Shown: piece by piece, positions 26,378 to 34,158 of the stretch
Numbering within the stretch: the first letter of the stretch is position 1
Layout: each line of letters begins with the position of its first letter
Origin: Betaproteobacteria bacterium
Lineage (GTDB): Bacteria > Pseudomonadota > Gammaproteobacteria > Burkholderiales > SG8-39
Reading direction: 5' to 3'
Assembly: GCA_009693435.1 (NCBI GenBank)
Contig: SHXF01000016.1
Span: forward strand, 1-53,947
Length of the DNA stretch: 53,947 nt
Notes under the pieces: generated by a model
Told to the model about the DNA's origin: nothing
Seen by the model: only the letters and a program-made list of their open reading frames with translations
Databases searched by the model: none
Made by a program: the position numbers and the translations under genes

Positions 26378-27031
26378 TCAGACCCAGTACGAAACCGAGG
26401 TCATCACCCGCGCCGTGGCGGCCATGCCGCACTTCACCGGCTGCGGCAATTCGGCGGCCCCCAGATCGCGGGCCAGCTGCGCGTGCCCGGCTTCATCCGT
26501 CTTCATCGCCTCGATAATCGCCCGCGTATCGGCGTCCGCCGGCGAGATCCGGTCCAGGTGTCCCTGTAGGTGCCGTTCCACCTGGCGTTCGGTCTCGGCA
26601 ACGAAGCCCAGGTTCCAGCTATCCCCCAATTTCCCGGCCGCAAATCCCAGCGCAAGCGACCCTGCGTACCAGACCGGGTTCAGCAGGCTGGTCCTGCCGC
26701 CCAATTCCTCAATACGCTCCTTGCTCCAGGCCAGGTGGTCCTGCTCTTCACGCGCCGCACGGTCGAGGGCGTGCTTGATCCGGGCATTGCCGGACGCCAT
26801 CGCCTGGCCCTGATACAGCGCCTGGGCGCATACTTCGCCGCAATGATTGACGCGCATCAGCGCGGCCGAGTGGCGGCGTTCGGGTTCGCTCAAGGTCGCG
26901 GGAGCGCCGTCATCGGCATCCACTGCCTGCGCCGGACCGGAGGGCCTCGGACGGGACGCCGTGTAGGCGCCGAACAAGGTGCGCAATCCCTTGTCGAACT
27001 CGCCGATTAGCGTGTCTATGAATACGGGCAT
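26378..27031 (-). CDS. coq7: 2-polyprenyl-3-methyl-6-methoxy-1,4-benzoquinone monooxygenase
   Basis: The 217-residue di-iron enzyme hydroxylates demethoxyubiquinone, the penultimate step of ubiquinone synthesis, at the inner membrane. Iron ligands are seen in [15 protein letters not shown] (Glu), [10 protein letters not shown] (ExxH) and [12 protein letters not shown] (ExxH). A hydrophobic stretch near [14 protein letters not shown] may sit in the membrane face. It starts at 27031 with [17 protein letters not shown], typical of betaproteobacterial Coq7. A single gene in its own unit. Confidence 0.95.
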   Translation of the reverse strand: MPVFIDTLIGEFDKGLRTLFGAYTASRPRPSGPAQAVDADDGAPATLSEPERRHSAALMRVNHCGEVCAQALYQGQAMASGNARIKHALDRAAREEQDHLAWSKERIEELGGRTSLLNPVWYAGSLALGFAAGKLGDSWNLGFVAETERQVERHLQGHLDRISPADADTRAIIEAMKTDEAGHAQLARDLGAAELPQPVKCGMAATARVMTSVSYWV

Positions 27032-27218
27032 GAGCTGATCTCAACCATTCCAAGTATGGGTCGATCATACATGCGGATTGGCTGGTCCGGCCACCGCATG
27101 CAACCAAACCCACACCATCCCGTCTCGCTGCCCGAGACACCCCTACGCATGAGAGAAGAAGAATTCGTTCGATCGCAGTCGTGCCTCAATAACCGTTCCA
27201 GCTCCAGGAATTGAGTGC

Positions 27219-27246
27219 AAAAAAAAGGCGCCCGAAGGCGCCTTTT
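27219..27246 (-). terminator. Intrinsic terminator of the porin gene
   Basis: GGCGCC (27227-27232) and GGCGCC (27237-27242) form a stem with loop CGAA. Flanking T-run and A-run extend the stem. It lies 20 bp past the porin stop, with eight T residues on the minus strand. Confidence 0.88.
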
Positions 27247-27266
27247 CAAGACCGGGTACTGCTTTT

Positions 27267-28607
27267 TTAGAATGTGTGCCGTATCCCTACGCCGAGGGTG
27301 CTCACGTCCGTACCAGGGGTAAGCACGGAGCTGACACCGTTCGGACCGTTCGGCGCCGCGATGTAGTAGTACGACGTGCCGTTGCTGTTGTTGATGCGGC
27401 CGTAGACAGCGTACAGCGTGGTGCGCTTGGACATGCTATGGTCGTAGCCGAGCGTGGTATTGCTTGCGGCGGAATTGCTGCCGCATACCGCCGCCGCGCC
27501 GACCACATAACCCACTCCGCCCGTGGCACCGTCACCGCAGCTCCTGCCGCCCGGGGTCTTCGAATAGCCGGCCCAGATCATGCCGGCGGCGCCAATTTTG
27601 AACGTGCCGTTAAGAACCCAATTGGTGCGGGTGAAACCGTTGGCGGTTACACCACCCAGTGCGGAATTGTCGCCGTATGTCAGCCTTTCCCAGCCCCCTG
27701 CGATCGTGCCAGGACCGAAGTTCCAGCCACCGCCGAGCATCCATGCGGAGTCTTTGGTGTTCGGATCCACGCTGGCGGTGTTGCCGTTGTAGCCCTTGTG
27801 CTGCTCGTAGGCCGCGCCGGCGTTCCACGGACCATTGGCCCAGGTCAGGCTGTACGACCAGAGGCTTGGTTGCGTGTTGTTGTTGGTGCCCGCCGCGTTC
27901 AAGCTGCCCGGGGTCTTGCCTTCGTTGATCTGGGTGGCGATTTTTGCCTGAAAACCAGACCAGACCGGGCTCCAGTACTGAATGATGTTGCTCATACGGC
28001 GATGGAACGACGTGCCGTTGCCTTCAACCTGGTTCGGGCAAGTCGCGCCCAGCGCGTTGGTGGAACCAATCCCTGTTGCCCCCCCGGTTGCCGGGCTCAC
28101 CAACGCTGCGCACTGCGCATTCGGCGCGGCGCCGGTTGTGTCGCCGTTGTTCATGATCATGCCGCCGTGATACATCGGGCCTGAACCGCCACGCACCCAA
28201 GTTTGGATATTCGCTGCCTTGTAGGGCGCATCCCAAATGCCCATCGAAAAATTACCCCAACCGCCTTCCAGTCCGACGGCCGTATTGCGCGCACCGAGCA
28301 AGCCAGCCGGATTAGTCGCCTCCGGAACACGGCCTTCGGAAAATATGGTCGTTTCAGCCTGGAACCAGGCCTTCATGCCATTGCCCAAGTCTTCCGAGCC
28401 GCGAAACCCCAACCGGGATGGCGAGGCGTTGAACACATCGTACTTGCTGAAGCTGCCGACGGTGGTGGCGGAATTGCCGCTGTATCTCAGATTCAGCGCC
28501 GCATTGTCCATAAAGCCGTAGATCTGGACGTTCGCGGCTTGCGCCAAGGCAAGGCCAGGCGCAGCCAGGGCGCCAGCAACTGCAACTGCCAGTAATTTCT
28601 TGTTCAT
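27267..28607 (-). CDS. Outer-membrane porin, Gram-negative Porin_4 type
   Basis: The 446-residue protein has a signal peptide (KKLLAVAVAGALAAPGLALAQ) followed by VQIYGFMDNAALNLRYSG, the usual first strand of betaproteobacterial trimeric porins. FRGSEDLGNGMKAWFQAE, a PYKAANI-type loop and the final strand ending GIRHTF with C-terminal Phe all fit a 16-strand barrel. The ATG at 28607 has GGAGA upstream; the frame to 28736 is not coding. It is longer than typical (about 350-390), with large Gly/Asn-rich loops around residues 155-200. Passive diffusion of small solutes is likely. Confidence 0.93.
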   Translation of the reverse strand: MNKKLLAVAVAGALAAPGLALAQAANVQIYGFMDNAALNLRYSGNSATTVGSFSKYDVFNASPSRLGFRGSEDLGNGMKAWFQAETTIFSEGRVPEATNPAGLLGARNTAVGLEGGWGNFSMGIWDAPYKAANIQTWVRGGSGPMYHGGMIMNNGDTTGAAPNAQCAALVSPATGGATGIGSTNALGATCPNQVEGNGTSFHRRMSNIIQYWSPVWSGFQAKIATQINEGKTPGSLNAAGTNNNTQPSLWSYSLTWANGPWNAGAAYEQHKGYNGNTASVDPNTKDSAWMLGGGWNFGPGTIAGGWERLTYGDNSALGGVTANGFTRTNWVLNGTFKIGAAGMIWAGYSKTPGGRSCGDGATGGVGYVVGAAAVCGSNSAASNTTLGYDHSMSKRTTLYAVYGRINNSNGTSYYYIAAPNGPNGVSSVLTPGTDVSTLGVGIRHTF

Positions 28608-28801
28608 CAAAAAAATCTCCTTTGAGGTTGTTATCCATGGCGATGCGGCCAAAACCTGCCTGTCCGCACCACCACCGATGTCCTTCACTTTGACTAGTCC
28701 GCCCTGAGGTGGCCCTGCTTTCGCGAAGTTGAGCAATTGTGCGCAATCGCAATGGCATAGCGCAACCTCGTCCGCAGCCTTTCCCTGGAAACCCGGGTAT
28801 T

Positions 28802-28821
28802 TTGTTGCTATTTAGCAACAA
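28802..28821. repeat. Perfect inverted repeat upstream of the porin gene, downstream of trpC
   Basis: TTGTTGCTATTTAGCAACAA has 9-bp arms and a 2-bp centre. It lies 30 bp past the trpC stop and about 195 bp upstream of the porin start. With no T-run it looks more like a regulator site or a 3' hairpin than a classic terminator. The rest of 28608-28850 shows no gene. Confidence 0.55.
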
Positions 28822-28850
28822 TCTCGTCGAAAGCTAAAAAACAGTGCCAA

Positions 28851-29642
28851 TCAGGTATTTGAGAACATATCTTCAAGCGCTTTACCAGGACTGGCGGCGC
28901 GCATGAACGCTTCACCCACCAGGAAGGCGTTTATACCGGCAGCGCGCATCCGGACCACGTCTTCGCGGACGCGGATGCCGCTCTCGGTGACGACCAGCCG
29001 CTCGTGCGCGTGCGGCGCGAGCGCGAGGGTGGTTTCCAGCCGCGTTTCGAAATTGCGCAGGTCGCGATTATTGATGCCTACCAGGCGCGTGCGCAGGCGC
29101 AGGGCACTGTCCAGTTCGGCACGGTCATGCACCTCGACCAGCACAGCCATGCCCAGTTCCAGGGCCAGGGATTCCAGCGACCGCAGCGTCGGCTCATCCA
29201 GCGAGGCGACGATGAGCAGGATGCAATCGGCGCCCATGGCGCGGGCCTCGTAGACCTGCCAGGGATCGAATATGAAGTCCTTGCGCAACACCGGGATACC
29301 CACCTCGTCGCGCGCGGCGACGAGATACTCGGCGTTGCCCTGGAAGAACTGCGCGTCGGTCAGCACCGACAGACAGGCCGCACCGTGCTTCGCATACGAG
29401 CGGGCAATGCCGCGCGAATCGAAGTCCTCGCGCAATACGCCCTTGCTGGGACTTGCCTTTTTCACCTCGGCGATGACGGCGGCGTTTCCGCCGGCGATGC
29501 GCTTTTCGATTGCGCCGACGAAATCGCGCGTCGCGCCGGCCGCTTCGGCTAGGCGTCGCACCGCCTCCAGGGGGCGTATCCGCTTGCCCTCATCCACTTC
29601 GGCGGCCTTGACCGCCATGATGCGCTGGAGAACGTCAGCCAT
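28851..29642 (-). CDS. trpC: Indole-3-glycerol phosphate synthase
   Basis: The 263-residue TIM barrel closes CdRP to indole-3-glycerol phosphate. Seen: [19 protein letters not shown] (catalytic Lys), [41 protein letters not shown] and VTESGIRV. The start [16 protein letters not shown] at 29642 is the usual one; a start ten codons upstream is less likely. It lies 39 bp after trpD. Length is normal. Confidence 0.96.
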   Translation of the reverse strand: MADVLQRIMAVKAAEVDEGKRIRPLEAVRRLAEAAGATRDFVGAIEKRIAGGNAAVIAEVKKASPSKGVLREDFDSRGIARSYAKHGAACLSVLTDAQFFQGNAEYLVAARDEVGIPVLRKDFIFDPWQVYEARAMGADCILLIVASLDEPTLRSLESLALELGMAVLVEVHDRAELDSALRLRTRLVGINNRDLRNFETRLETTLALAPHAHERLVVTESGIRVREDVVRMRAAGINAFLVGEAFMRAASPGKALEDMFSNT

Positions 29643-29681
29643 GTCCGCCCCTCGTTTCTTGTGCACCAGCACCAGCGGGGC

Positions 29682-30713
29682 TCATTTCCCGGCCTTGCGG
29701 GTGAATTCGACGAACTGGTCGACCTTCGCGCGGGCACTGCCGTCTGCGATGACTTCCAGCGCCTTTTCGACGCCGCCTTCGAACGTCTCCGCCTTGCCCG
29801 AAACATAAATCGCCGCGCCGGCGTTCAGCGCCACGATGTCGCGCGGCGCGCCGGCGGCATTTTCCAGAGCCGCGAGCAGCATGGCGCGCGATTCCTCCAC
29901 GCTGGCAACGCGCAGCGTGCGCGGGTCGTGCACCGGCATACCGAAGCGCTCCGGATGAACCGTGTATTCCCTGACCTGCCCGTTATGCAGCTCGCCTATC
30001 ATGGTGGCGCCGCTTACCGATATCTCATCCAGTCCCTCGACGCCGAACACCGTCATCGCGTGGCGCGCGTTGAGCCGCTGCAATACCCGGATCTGGATGC
30101 CGACCAGGTCCTGATGGAACACCCCCATCACCTGGCATGGCGCCGACGCCGGGTTGGTCAGCGGGCCGAGGATGTTAAAGATGGTCCGGACGCCGAGTTC
30201 GCGCCTCACCGGCGCCGCGTATTTCATCGCTGAATGGTGACTGGGCGCGAACATGAATCCGACGCCGACTTCATCGATGCACTGGCCAACCAGCTCGGGA
30301 CTGAGCATGATGTTCGCGCCCAGTGCCTCGAGCACGTCCGCGCTGCCAGACTGCGACGACACGGCGCGGCCGCCGTGCTTGGCGACGCGCGCCCCGGCGG
30401 CCGCGCAGACGAAGGTGGCGGCAGTTGAAATGTTGAAAGTGTGGGCGCCATCGCCGCCGGTGCCGACCACGTCGACCAGGTTGGCTGTGTCCTTGACCGT
30501 CACCCCCGTCGCCATCTCGCGCATCACCTGGGCGGCGGCGGTGATTTCACCGATGGTTTCTTTCTTGACGCGCAGTCCCATGGTGATGGCCGCTATCATC
30601 ACCGGCGACATCGCGCCACTCATCACCTGGCGCATCAGGTCCAGCATTTCATCGTGGAATATTTCGCGGTGCTCGATGATCCGGTTTAGTGCTTCAGTTG
30701 CAGTAATGCTCAT
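29682..30713 (-). CDS. trpD: Anthranilate phosphoribosyltransferase
   Basis: The 343-residue enzyme joins anthranilate to PRPP. Motifs: [18 protein letters not shown] (PRPP loop), [32 protein letters not shown]. Start MSITATEAL at 30713 overlaps the preceding short frame by ATGA. In most betaproteobacteria trpG and trpE stand directly upstream; here they do not, so anthranilate synthase must be encoded elsewhere or be absent. Confidence 0.96.
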   Translation of the reverse strand: MSITATEALNRIIEHREIFHDEMLDLMRQVMSGAMSPVMIAAITMGLRVKKETIGEITAAAQVMREMATGVTVKDTANLVDVVGTGGDGAHTFNISTAATFVCAAAGARVAKHGGRAVSSQSGSADVLEALGANIMLSPELVGQCIDEVGVGFMFAPSHHSAMKYAAPVRRELGVRTIFNILGPLTNPASAPCQVMGVFHQDLVGIQIRVLQRLNARHAMTVFGVEGLDEISVSGATMIGELHNGQVREYTVHPERFGMPVHDPRTLRVASVEESRAMLLAALENAAGAPRDIVALNAGAAIYVSGKAETFEGGVEKALEVIADGSARAKVDQFVEFTRKAGK

Positions 30714-30955
30714 GACGACTCCCTGTGCAGAAAATGATTCGGCTGTGCCTGGCCCGGCCCGGTGAACAGGGCCTGGCCGTGAAATGGATTCCGTCGGCAG
30801 GGCCTGCGCCAGCGCAGCGCGCCCATGACTTCGCCAACGTATCGCCAGACAGAGACAGGCGGAGAACGGCCGTCCGTGCCACGGGAAAGCCGGGCCATGA
30901 CGGGAACGCGAATAAAACCTGGAAAGGCAAGCTGCTTGAATCCAGCTTCAGTCAT
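30710..30955 (-). pseudogene. Short ORF coupled to trpD, possible trpE-derived remnant
   Basis: The 81-residue frame begins [19 protein letters not shown]. This resembles the conserved first residues of betaproteobacterial TrpE (MTEAEFKQLAAQGYNRIPV). It then loses any likeness and becomes Arg/Gly-rich. GGAGCAGCAG precedes the ATG, and the stop overlaps the trpD start by 4 bp (30710-30713), as a real operon member would. It may be the 5' end of trpE fused by deletion, with its translation start kept to couple trpD. Without a search it could also be an unrelated small gene. Confidence 0.35.
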
Positions 30956-31173
30956 CTGCTGCTCCACCCACTTCGAAACCTGCGGATGCGCCCTGAGGTA
31001 GGGCGCGCGAACGAACGATCAGCCGCGCCACCAGCGCCAGCTACGCCATTCGATCCGGTTCTCAAACGTTAAGTGGTACATGACTGAAATCGGTGCATCC
31101 CTTACCCGCCGAGGCGAGTGCCTCGTGGAGGCGGGAATGTATATCAGCAGCCGTCGTTTTGTAAAGAATGACT

Positions 31174-31218
31174 GCGTGAGTCTTGTCGGCGTGAGTCTGG
31201 TCGGCGTGAGTCTGGTCG
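31174..31218. repeat. Three 15-bp tandem repeats between trpD and mazEF
   Basis: Units GCGTGAGTCTTGTCG (31174-31188) and GCGTGAGTCTGGTCG (31189-31203 and 31204-31218) are head to tail, followed by a degraded fourth copy to about 31232. They lie in the roughly 320-bp stretch 30956-31272, in which I see no supported gene. Confidence 0.85.
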
Positions 31219-31272
31219 GCGAGTCTTGCCGGTGCAGTCCGGGGAGCACGAGGAGCGGCCCCTTCGCGGCGA

Positions 31273-31593
31273 TCAGTCTGTGAATAGCACCTGCAAAGCA
31301 GCCAACGTGGCAGACAGTGTCCTGGAGGTGACCGCACCCATTGGCCTGGCGAGACGACTCTTGTCGAGCGTCCGGATCTGGTCCAGCAGTATCAGCCCCT
31401 TCTTGCCCTCGAAAGTCACCGGAATCCGGAATGGGGCCGGCCGGCTTCCCGTCGTCATCGGCGCCACGATCACGGTGCGCAAGTAATCATGCATCTCGGC
31501 GGGAGAGATGATCACGCAAGGGCGTGTCTTCCGGATCTCACTCCCAGTCGTCGGATCGAGCGTCGCGAGCCAGATTTCGCCTCGCTTTACCAC
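31273..31593 (-). CDS. mazF: MazF/PemK-family endoribonuclease toxin
   Basis: The 106-residue toxin starts MVKRGEIWLATLDPTTGSEIRKTRPCVIIS, the PemK/MazF opening with the conserved Arg in KTRPCVII. It continues with TVIVAPMTT and KGLILLDQIRTLDKSRL (catalytic Ser/Thr region after the DQIR motif). It probably cuts mRNA at short sequences. Its start lies 7 bp inside the MazE gene (31587-31593), so antitoxin and toxin are translated together. Confidence 0.92.
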   Translation of the reverse strand: MVKRGEIWLATLDPTTGSEIRKTRPCVIISPAEMHDYLRTVIVAPMTTGSRPAPFRIPVTFEGKKGLILLDQIRTLDKSRLARPMGAVTSRTLSATLAALQVLFTD

Positions 31594-31835
31594 GCAAGCT
31601 CCGAGTCTGCGGCGTTGCCGAATTCAGGCCACACCAGTCCGTCATCACCGCTTGCCGCGATCACCTTGCTCGCATCGGCCCAGCCTTCGCGCACGACCTT
31701 TCGAGGTCTGCGCAAAACTATCGCATCGCGTTCGATCGACATTTCGGCCTCACTTTCAAGGCCCAGTTGTGTCAAGACGGGTTTGGGGATGATGATCCCA
31801 TGGGAATTGCCCATTTTCCGGATGGCGATTTTCAT
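31587..31835 (-). CDS. mazE: MazE-type antitoxin (AbrB/SpoVT fold)
   Basis: The 82-residue protein begins MKIAIRKMGNSHGIIIPKPVLTQLGL, the swapped-hairpin AbrB DNA-binding domain of MazE. An acidic/Trp-containing C-terminal tail (GLVWPEFGNAADSELAW) should bind and block MazF. It is the first gene of the mazEF operon. A perfect 8-bp-arm palindrome 25 bp upstream is its probable operator. Confidence 0.9.
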   Translation of the reverse strand: MKIAIRKMGNSHGIIIPKPVLTQLGLESEAEMSIERDAIVLRRPRKVVREGWADASKVIAASGDDGLVWPEFGNAADSELAW

Positions 31836-31859
31836 ACACCGCGCCTCGTTCTCTAAAAA

Positions 31860-31878
31860 GTGATAACAATGTTATCAC
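31860..31878. promoter_or_regulatory. Putative MazE operator palindrome
   Basis: GTGATAACAATGTTATCAC has perfect 8-bp arms (GTGATAAC / GTTATCAC) around AAT. It lies 25-43 bp upstream of the mazE start and so overlaps the likely promoter, as expected for autorepression by MazE/MazEF. Confidence 0.72.
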
Positions 31879-31931
31879 ATTCTGCGGATTTCCAAGCCTC
31901 AACCCGACAGCTTTTGGCGGGCACCCCGGGC

Positions 31932-33353
31932 CTACAGGACCTTCCCCGGGTTCATGATGCCCAGCGGATCCAGCGCGTGCTTGATCCGCTTCATGAGATC
32001 GAGTTCAAACGCCGACTTGTAGTGTTTCAGTTCATCGCGCTTCAACAGGCCGATGCCGTGCTCAGCGCTGATAGATCCGCTGTGCCTTGCGACGCTGTCG
32101 TGAACGACGCGGTTGATCGGTTCGAGGAGCGCCATGAAGCTTGCTTCATCCGCCCCGTCCGAGGGCGACACGTTGTAGTGCAGGTTGCCGTCGCCCAGGT
32201 GCCCGAAGGTGACCAGTTGCACGCCGGGAAACCGCGCTGCGAGTGCCGCATCGGTCGCTTCGATGAACTGCCCGATGCGCGAGATCGGCACGGAGATGTC
32301 GTGCTTGATGTTCTTGCCTTCGTGGGCCTGGGCTTCCGAAATGTTCTCGCGCAACGACCACAACCCGGCCGATTGCGCCAGGTTTTGCGCCATCACGGCA
32401 TCGAGGATCACACCGGTGTCGCTCGCCTCGCCCAGCACCTGCTCCAGCGCCTGTTGCGCCTCGGCGCCGCTGCGCGGCTCGGACAACTCGAGCAGGACGT
32501 ACTGCGGGTAATCGACCTGGAACGGATTGATCGTATTGCCGAAGTGTTTGAGCACCAGCCTGAGGCAATAACCGGAGAACAACTCGAAGCCGGTCAGCTT
32601 TTCGGCAAAGTTACGCTGGGCGATCTGCAGCAATTCGAGCGCCTTCGCCGGGCTCGCCAGGGCCGCCACCGCCGTCACGCGCGCAGCCGGGAGCGGGTAC
32701 AGCTTCATCACCGCGGCGGTAATGACGCCGAGGGTTCCTTCGGCGCCGACGAACAGATGTTTCAGGTCGTAGCCGGTATTGTCCTTGCGCAGCCCGCGCA
32801 GCCCGCCCCACACCTCGCCACTGGGCAGCACCACCTCCAGCCCGAGCACCAGTTCGCGGGTATTGCCATAGCGAAGCACGCCGGTGCCACCCGCATTGGT
32901 CGACAGATTGCCCCCGATTCGGGCGGTGCCTTCGGCCGCAAGGCTCAGGGGAAACAGTTTTCCGGCGCGCTCCGCCGCCTGCTGAATGTCGGCGAGAATG
33001 CAGCCTGCTTCGACGGTAATCGTGTTGTTGACCGGATCCAGTTCGCGAATGTTCTGCATGCGGCCCAGGTTCAGCAGGACCTGCGCGCCGCTCGCGTCGG
33101 GCGTGGCGCCGCCGCACAAACCGGTGTTGCCGCCTTGCGGCACGACGCCAATGCGCCGTTCGGCGCAAATTGCCACGACCGCGGAAACCTCAGCGGTGGA
33201 TTTGGGACGCACCACGGCGAGGGGACGCCCGAAATAGCGCTTGCGCCAGTCTGTCGCGTAGCCGCGCATTTCATCCTCCCCGAGCACAACCCCCGTGGAC
33301 CCCACTACCGCCATGAAAAGGTCGATCGCTTCCTGTTTGATTCCCGCTTCCAT
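31932..33353 (-). CDS. FAD-linked oxidase, GlcD/D-2-hydroxyacid dehydrogenase type
   Basis: The 473-residue flavoenzyme has an FAD_binding_4 (PCMH) domain: RPKSTAEVSAVVAICAERRIGVVPQGGNTGLCGGA, then GRIGG-like ARIGGNLSTNAGG. The C-terminal FAD-oxidase domain has GHLGDGNLHYNV and the end SAEHGIGLLKRDEL...NPGKVL. This matches D-2-hydroxyglutarate/D-lactate dehydrogenases (GlcD, Dld2). It probably oxidises a D-2-hydroxyacid and passes electrons to quinone or ETF. The ATG at 33353 has GGAGC at good spacing; an earlier start to 33389 is unlikely. The exact substrate is not readable. Confidence 0.9.
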   Translation of the reverse strand: MEAGIKQEAIDLFMAVVGSTGVVLGEDEMRGYATDWRKRYFGRPLAVVRPKSTAEVSAVVAICAERRIGVVPQGGNTGLCGGATPDASGAQVLLNLGRMQNIRELDPVNNTITVEAGCILADIQQAAERAGKLFPLSLAAEGTARIGGNLSTNAGGTGVLRYGNTRELVLGLEVVLPSGEVWGGLRGLRKDNTGYDLKHLFVGAEGTLGVITAAVMKLYPLPAARVTAVAALASPAKALELLQIAQRNFAEKLTGFELFSGYCLRLVLKHFGNTINPFQVDYPQYVLLELSEPRSGAEAQQALEQVLGEASDTGVILDAVMAQNLAQSAGLWSLRENISEAQAHEGKNIKHDISVPISRIGQFIEATDAALAARFPGVQLVTFGHLGDGNLHYNVSPSDGADEASFMALLEPINRVVHDSVARHSGSISAEHGIGLLKRDELKHYKSAFELDLMKRIKHALDPLGIMNPGKVL

Positions 33354-33434
33354 TTTTGCTCCATCATGATTCACATTTCGAAACCGCACGCAGCCCGCGA
33401 ACCGGGCGCGCAGCGGCGTCGTCGGCTAACATCG

Positions 33435-34139
33435 ATGCAATTCCCCGGAAAGCGAGCCATACAGAAGATGCCACACCCCGTGTTGAAAAACATGACCCCC
33501 GCCGGATTGGGCAGCTATGTCACCACTCAATTGTCGGTCTTCTTTCCCGACGGCGAACAGCCGCCCGAGGAGTTTGCCCGGACCCACATCCCGGCCGCAC
33601 TCGAGCGCACCTACCATTGTTTCAATCTTATATCGCGGCCGAAATTTCGCTCGGGAGACGCGGTCCTGATGAACCATATGCACCCGGATCATTACGCGGT
33701 GTTTCTTTACTTTCTCGGAAATACCGTTTTCCGCGCCTCCGGTGACCGCGATTTTGCGTTTCGGATTTTTTATCTCAACAAGGCGCTGCATTCACTGGAC
33801 GCCTTTTACGATGCGGAACTGCCCGAAGTGTTTCAGTTGATGCATGCCACAGGCACCGTCCTCGGACACGCCCGCTACGGCAATTACTTCTGCGTCTATC
33901 AGAATTGCACGGTCGGGTCCGATGAATCGGGCAATTTTCCCGAATTTGGCGAGGCCGTCGTGATGTACGCGGGCGCAAGGGTCATCGGCAAATGCCGTAT
34001 TGGCAGCAACGTCGTCATCGGCGCGGGTGCCTTGCTGGTGAATCGCGATGTGCCGGACGATACCGTCGTTGTTTCCGAAAGCGCAAGAGTGAGAATGGCG
34101 CGCAATGACAGGCACGTCCTGGACAGACGGTTCCGCTAG
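33435..34139 (+). CDS. Serine acetyltransferase-like hexapeptide-repeat protein
   Basis: The product (about 234 residues) has a helical N-terminal half and a left-handed beta-helix C-terminal half. Hexapeptide turns appear in VMYAGARVIGKCRIGSNVVIGAGALLV, and HATGTVLGHARYGNYFCVYQNCTVG is CysE-like. Such enzymes move acetyl groups from acetyl-CoA to serine or to sugars. The family N-terminus (PAGLGSYVTTQLSVFFPDG) suggests a special subgroup rather than housekeeping CysE. The start is uncertain: ATG codons at 33366, 33435 and 33468 are in frame and none has a strong SD. The frame further upstream, inside the FAD-oxidase gene, is only a shadow. It converges on the TPR/OGT gene 19 bp away and may serve the same glycosylation pathway (inference). 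Confidence 0.78.
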   Translation: MQFPGKRAIQKMPHPVLKNMTPAGLGSYVTTQLSVFFPDGEQPPEEFARTHIPAALERTYHCFNLISRPKFRSGDAVLMNHMHPDHYAVFLYFLGNTVFRASGDRDFAFRIFYLNKALHSLDAFYDAELPEVFQLMHATGTVLGHARYGNYFCVYQNCTVGSDESGNFPEFGEAVVMYAGARVIGKCRIGSNVVIGAGALLVNRDVPDDTVVVSESARVRMARNDRHVLDRRFR

Positions 34140-34158
34140 CGTGCGATTGTGCGGCGTG

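Noticed and set aside
31174..31232. CRISPR-like array
   Set aside because: The 15-bp units are directly adjacent with no spacers; this is a simple tandem repeat.
31860..33434. Very long plus-strand reading frame running into the hexapeptide protein
   Set aside because: Its first 1.5 kb lies antisense to the FAD-linked oxidase gene, has no family likeness and is Arg/His/Gln-rich, as is usual for an antisense shadow in GC-rich DNA. Only the part after about 33435 is coding.
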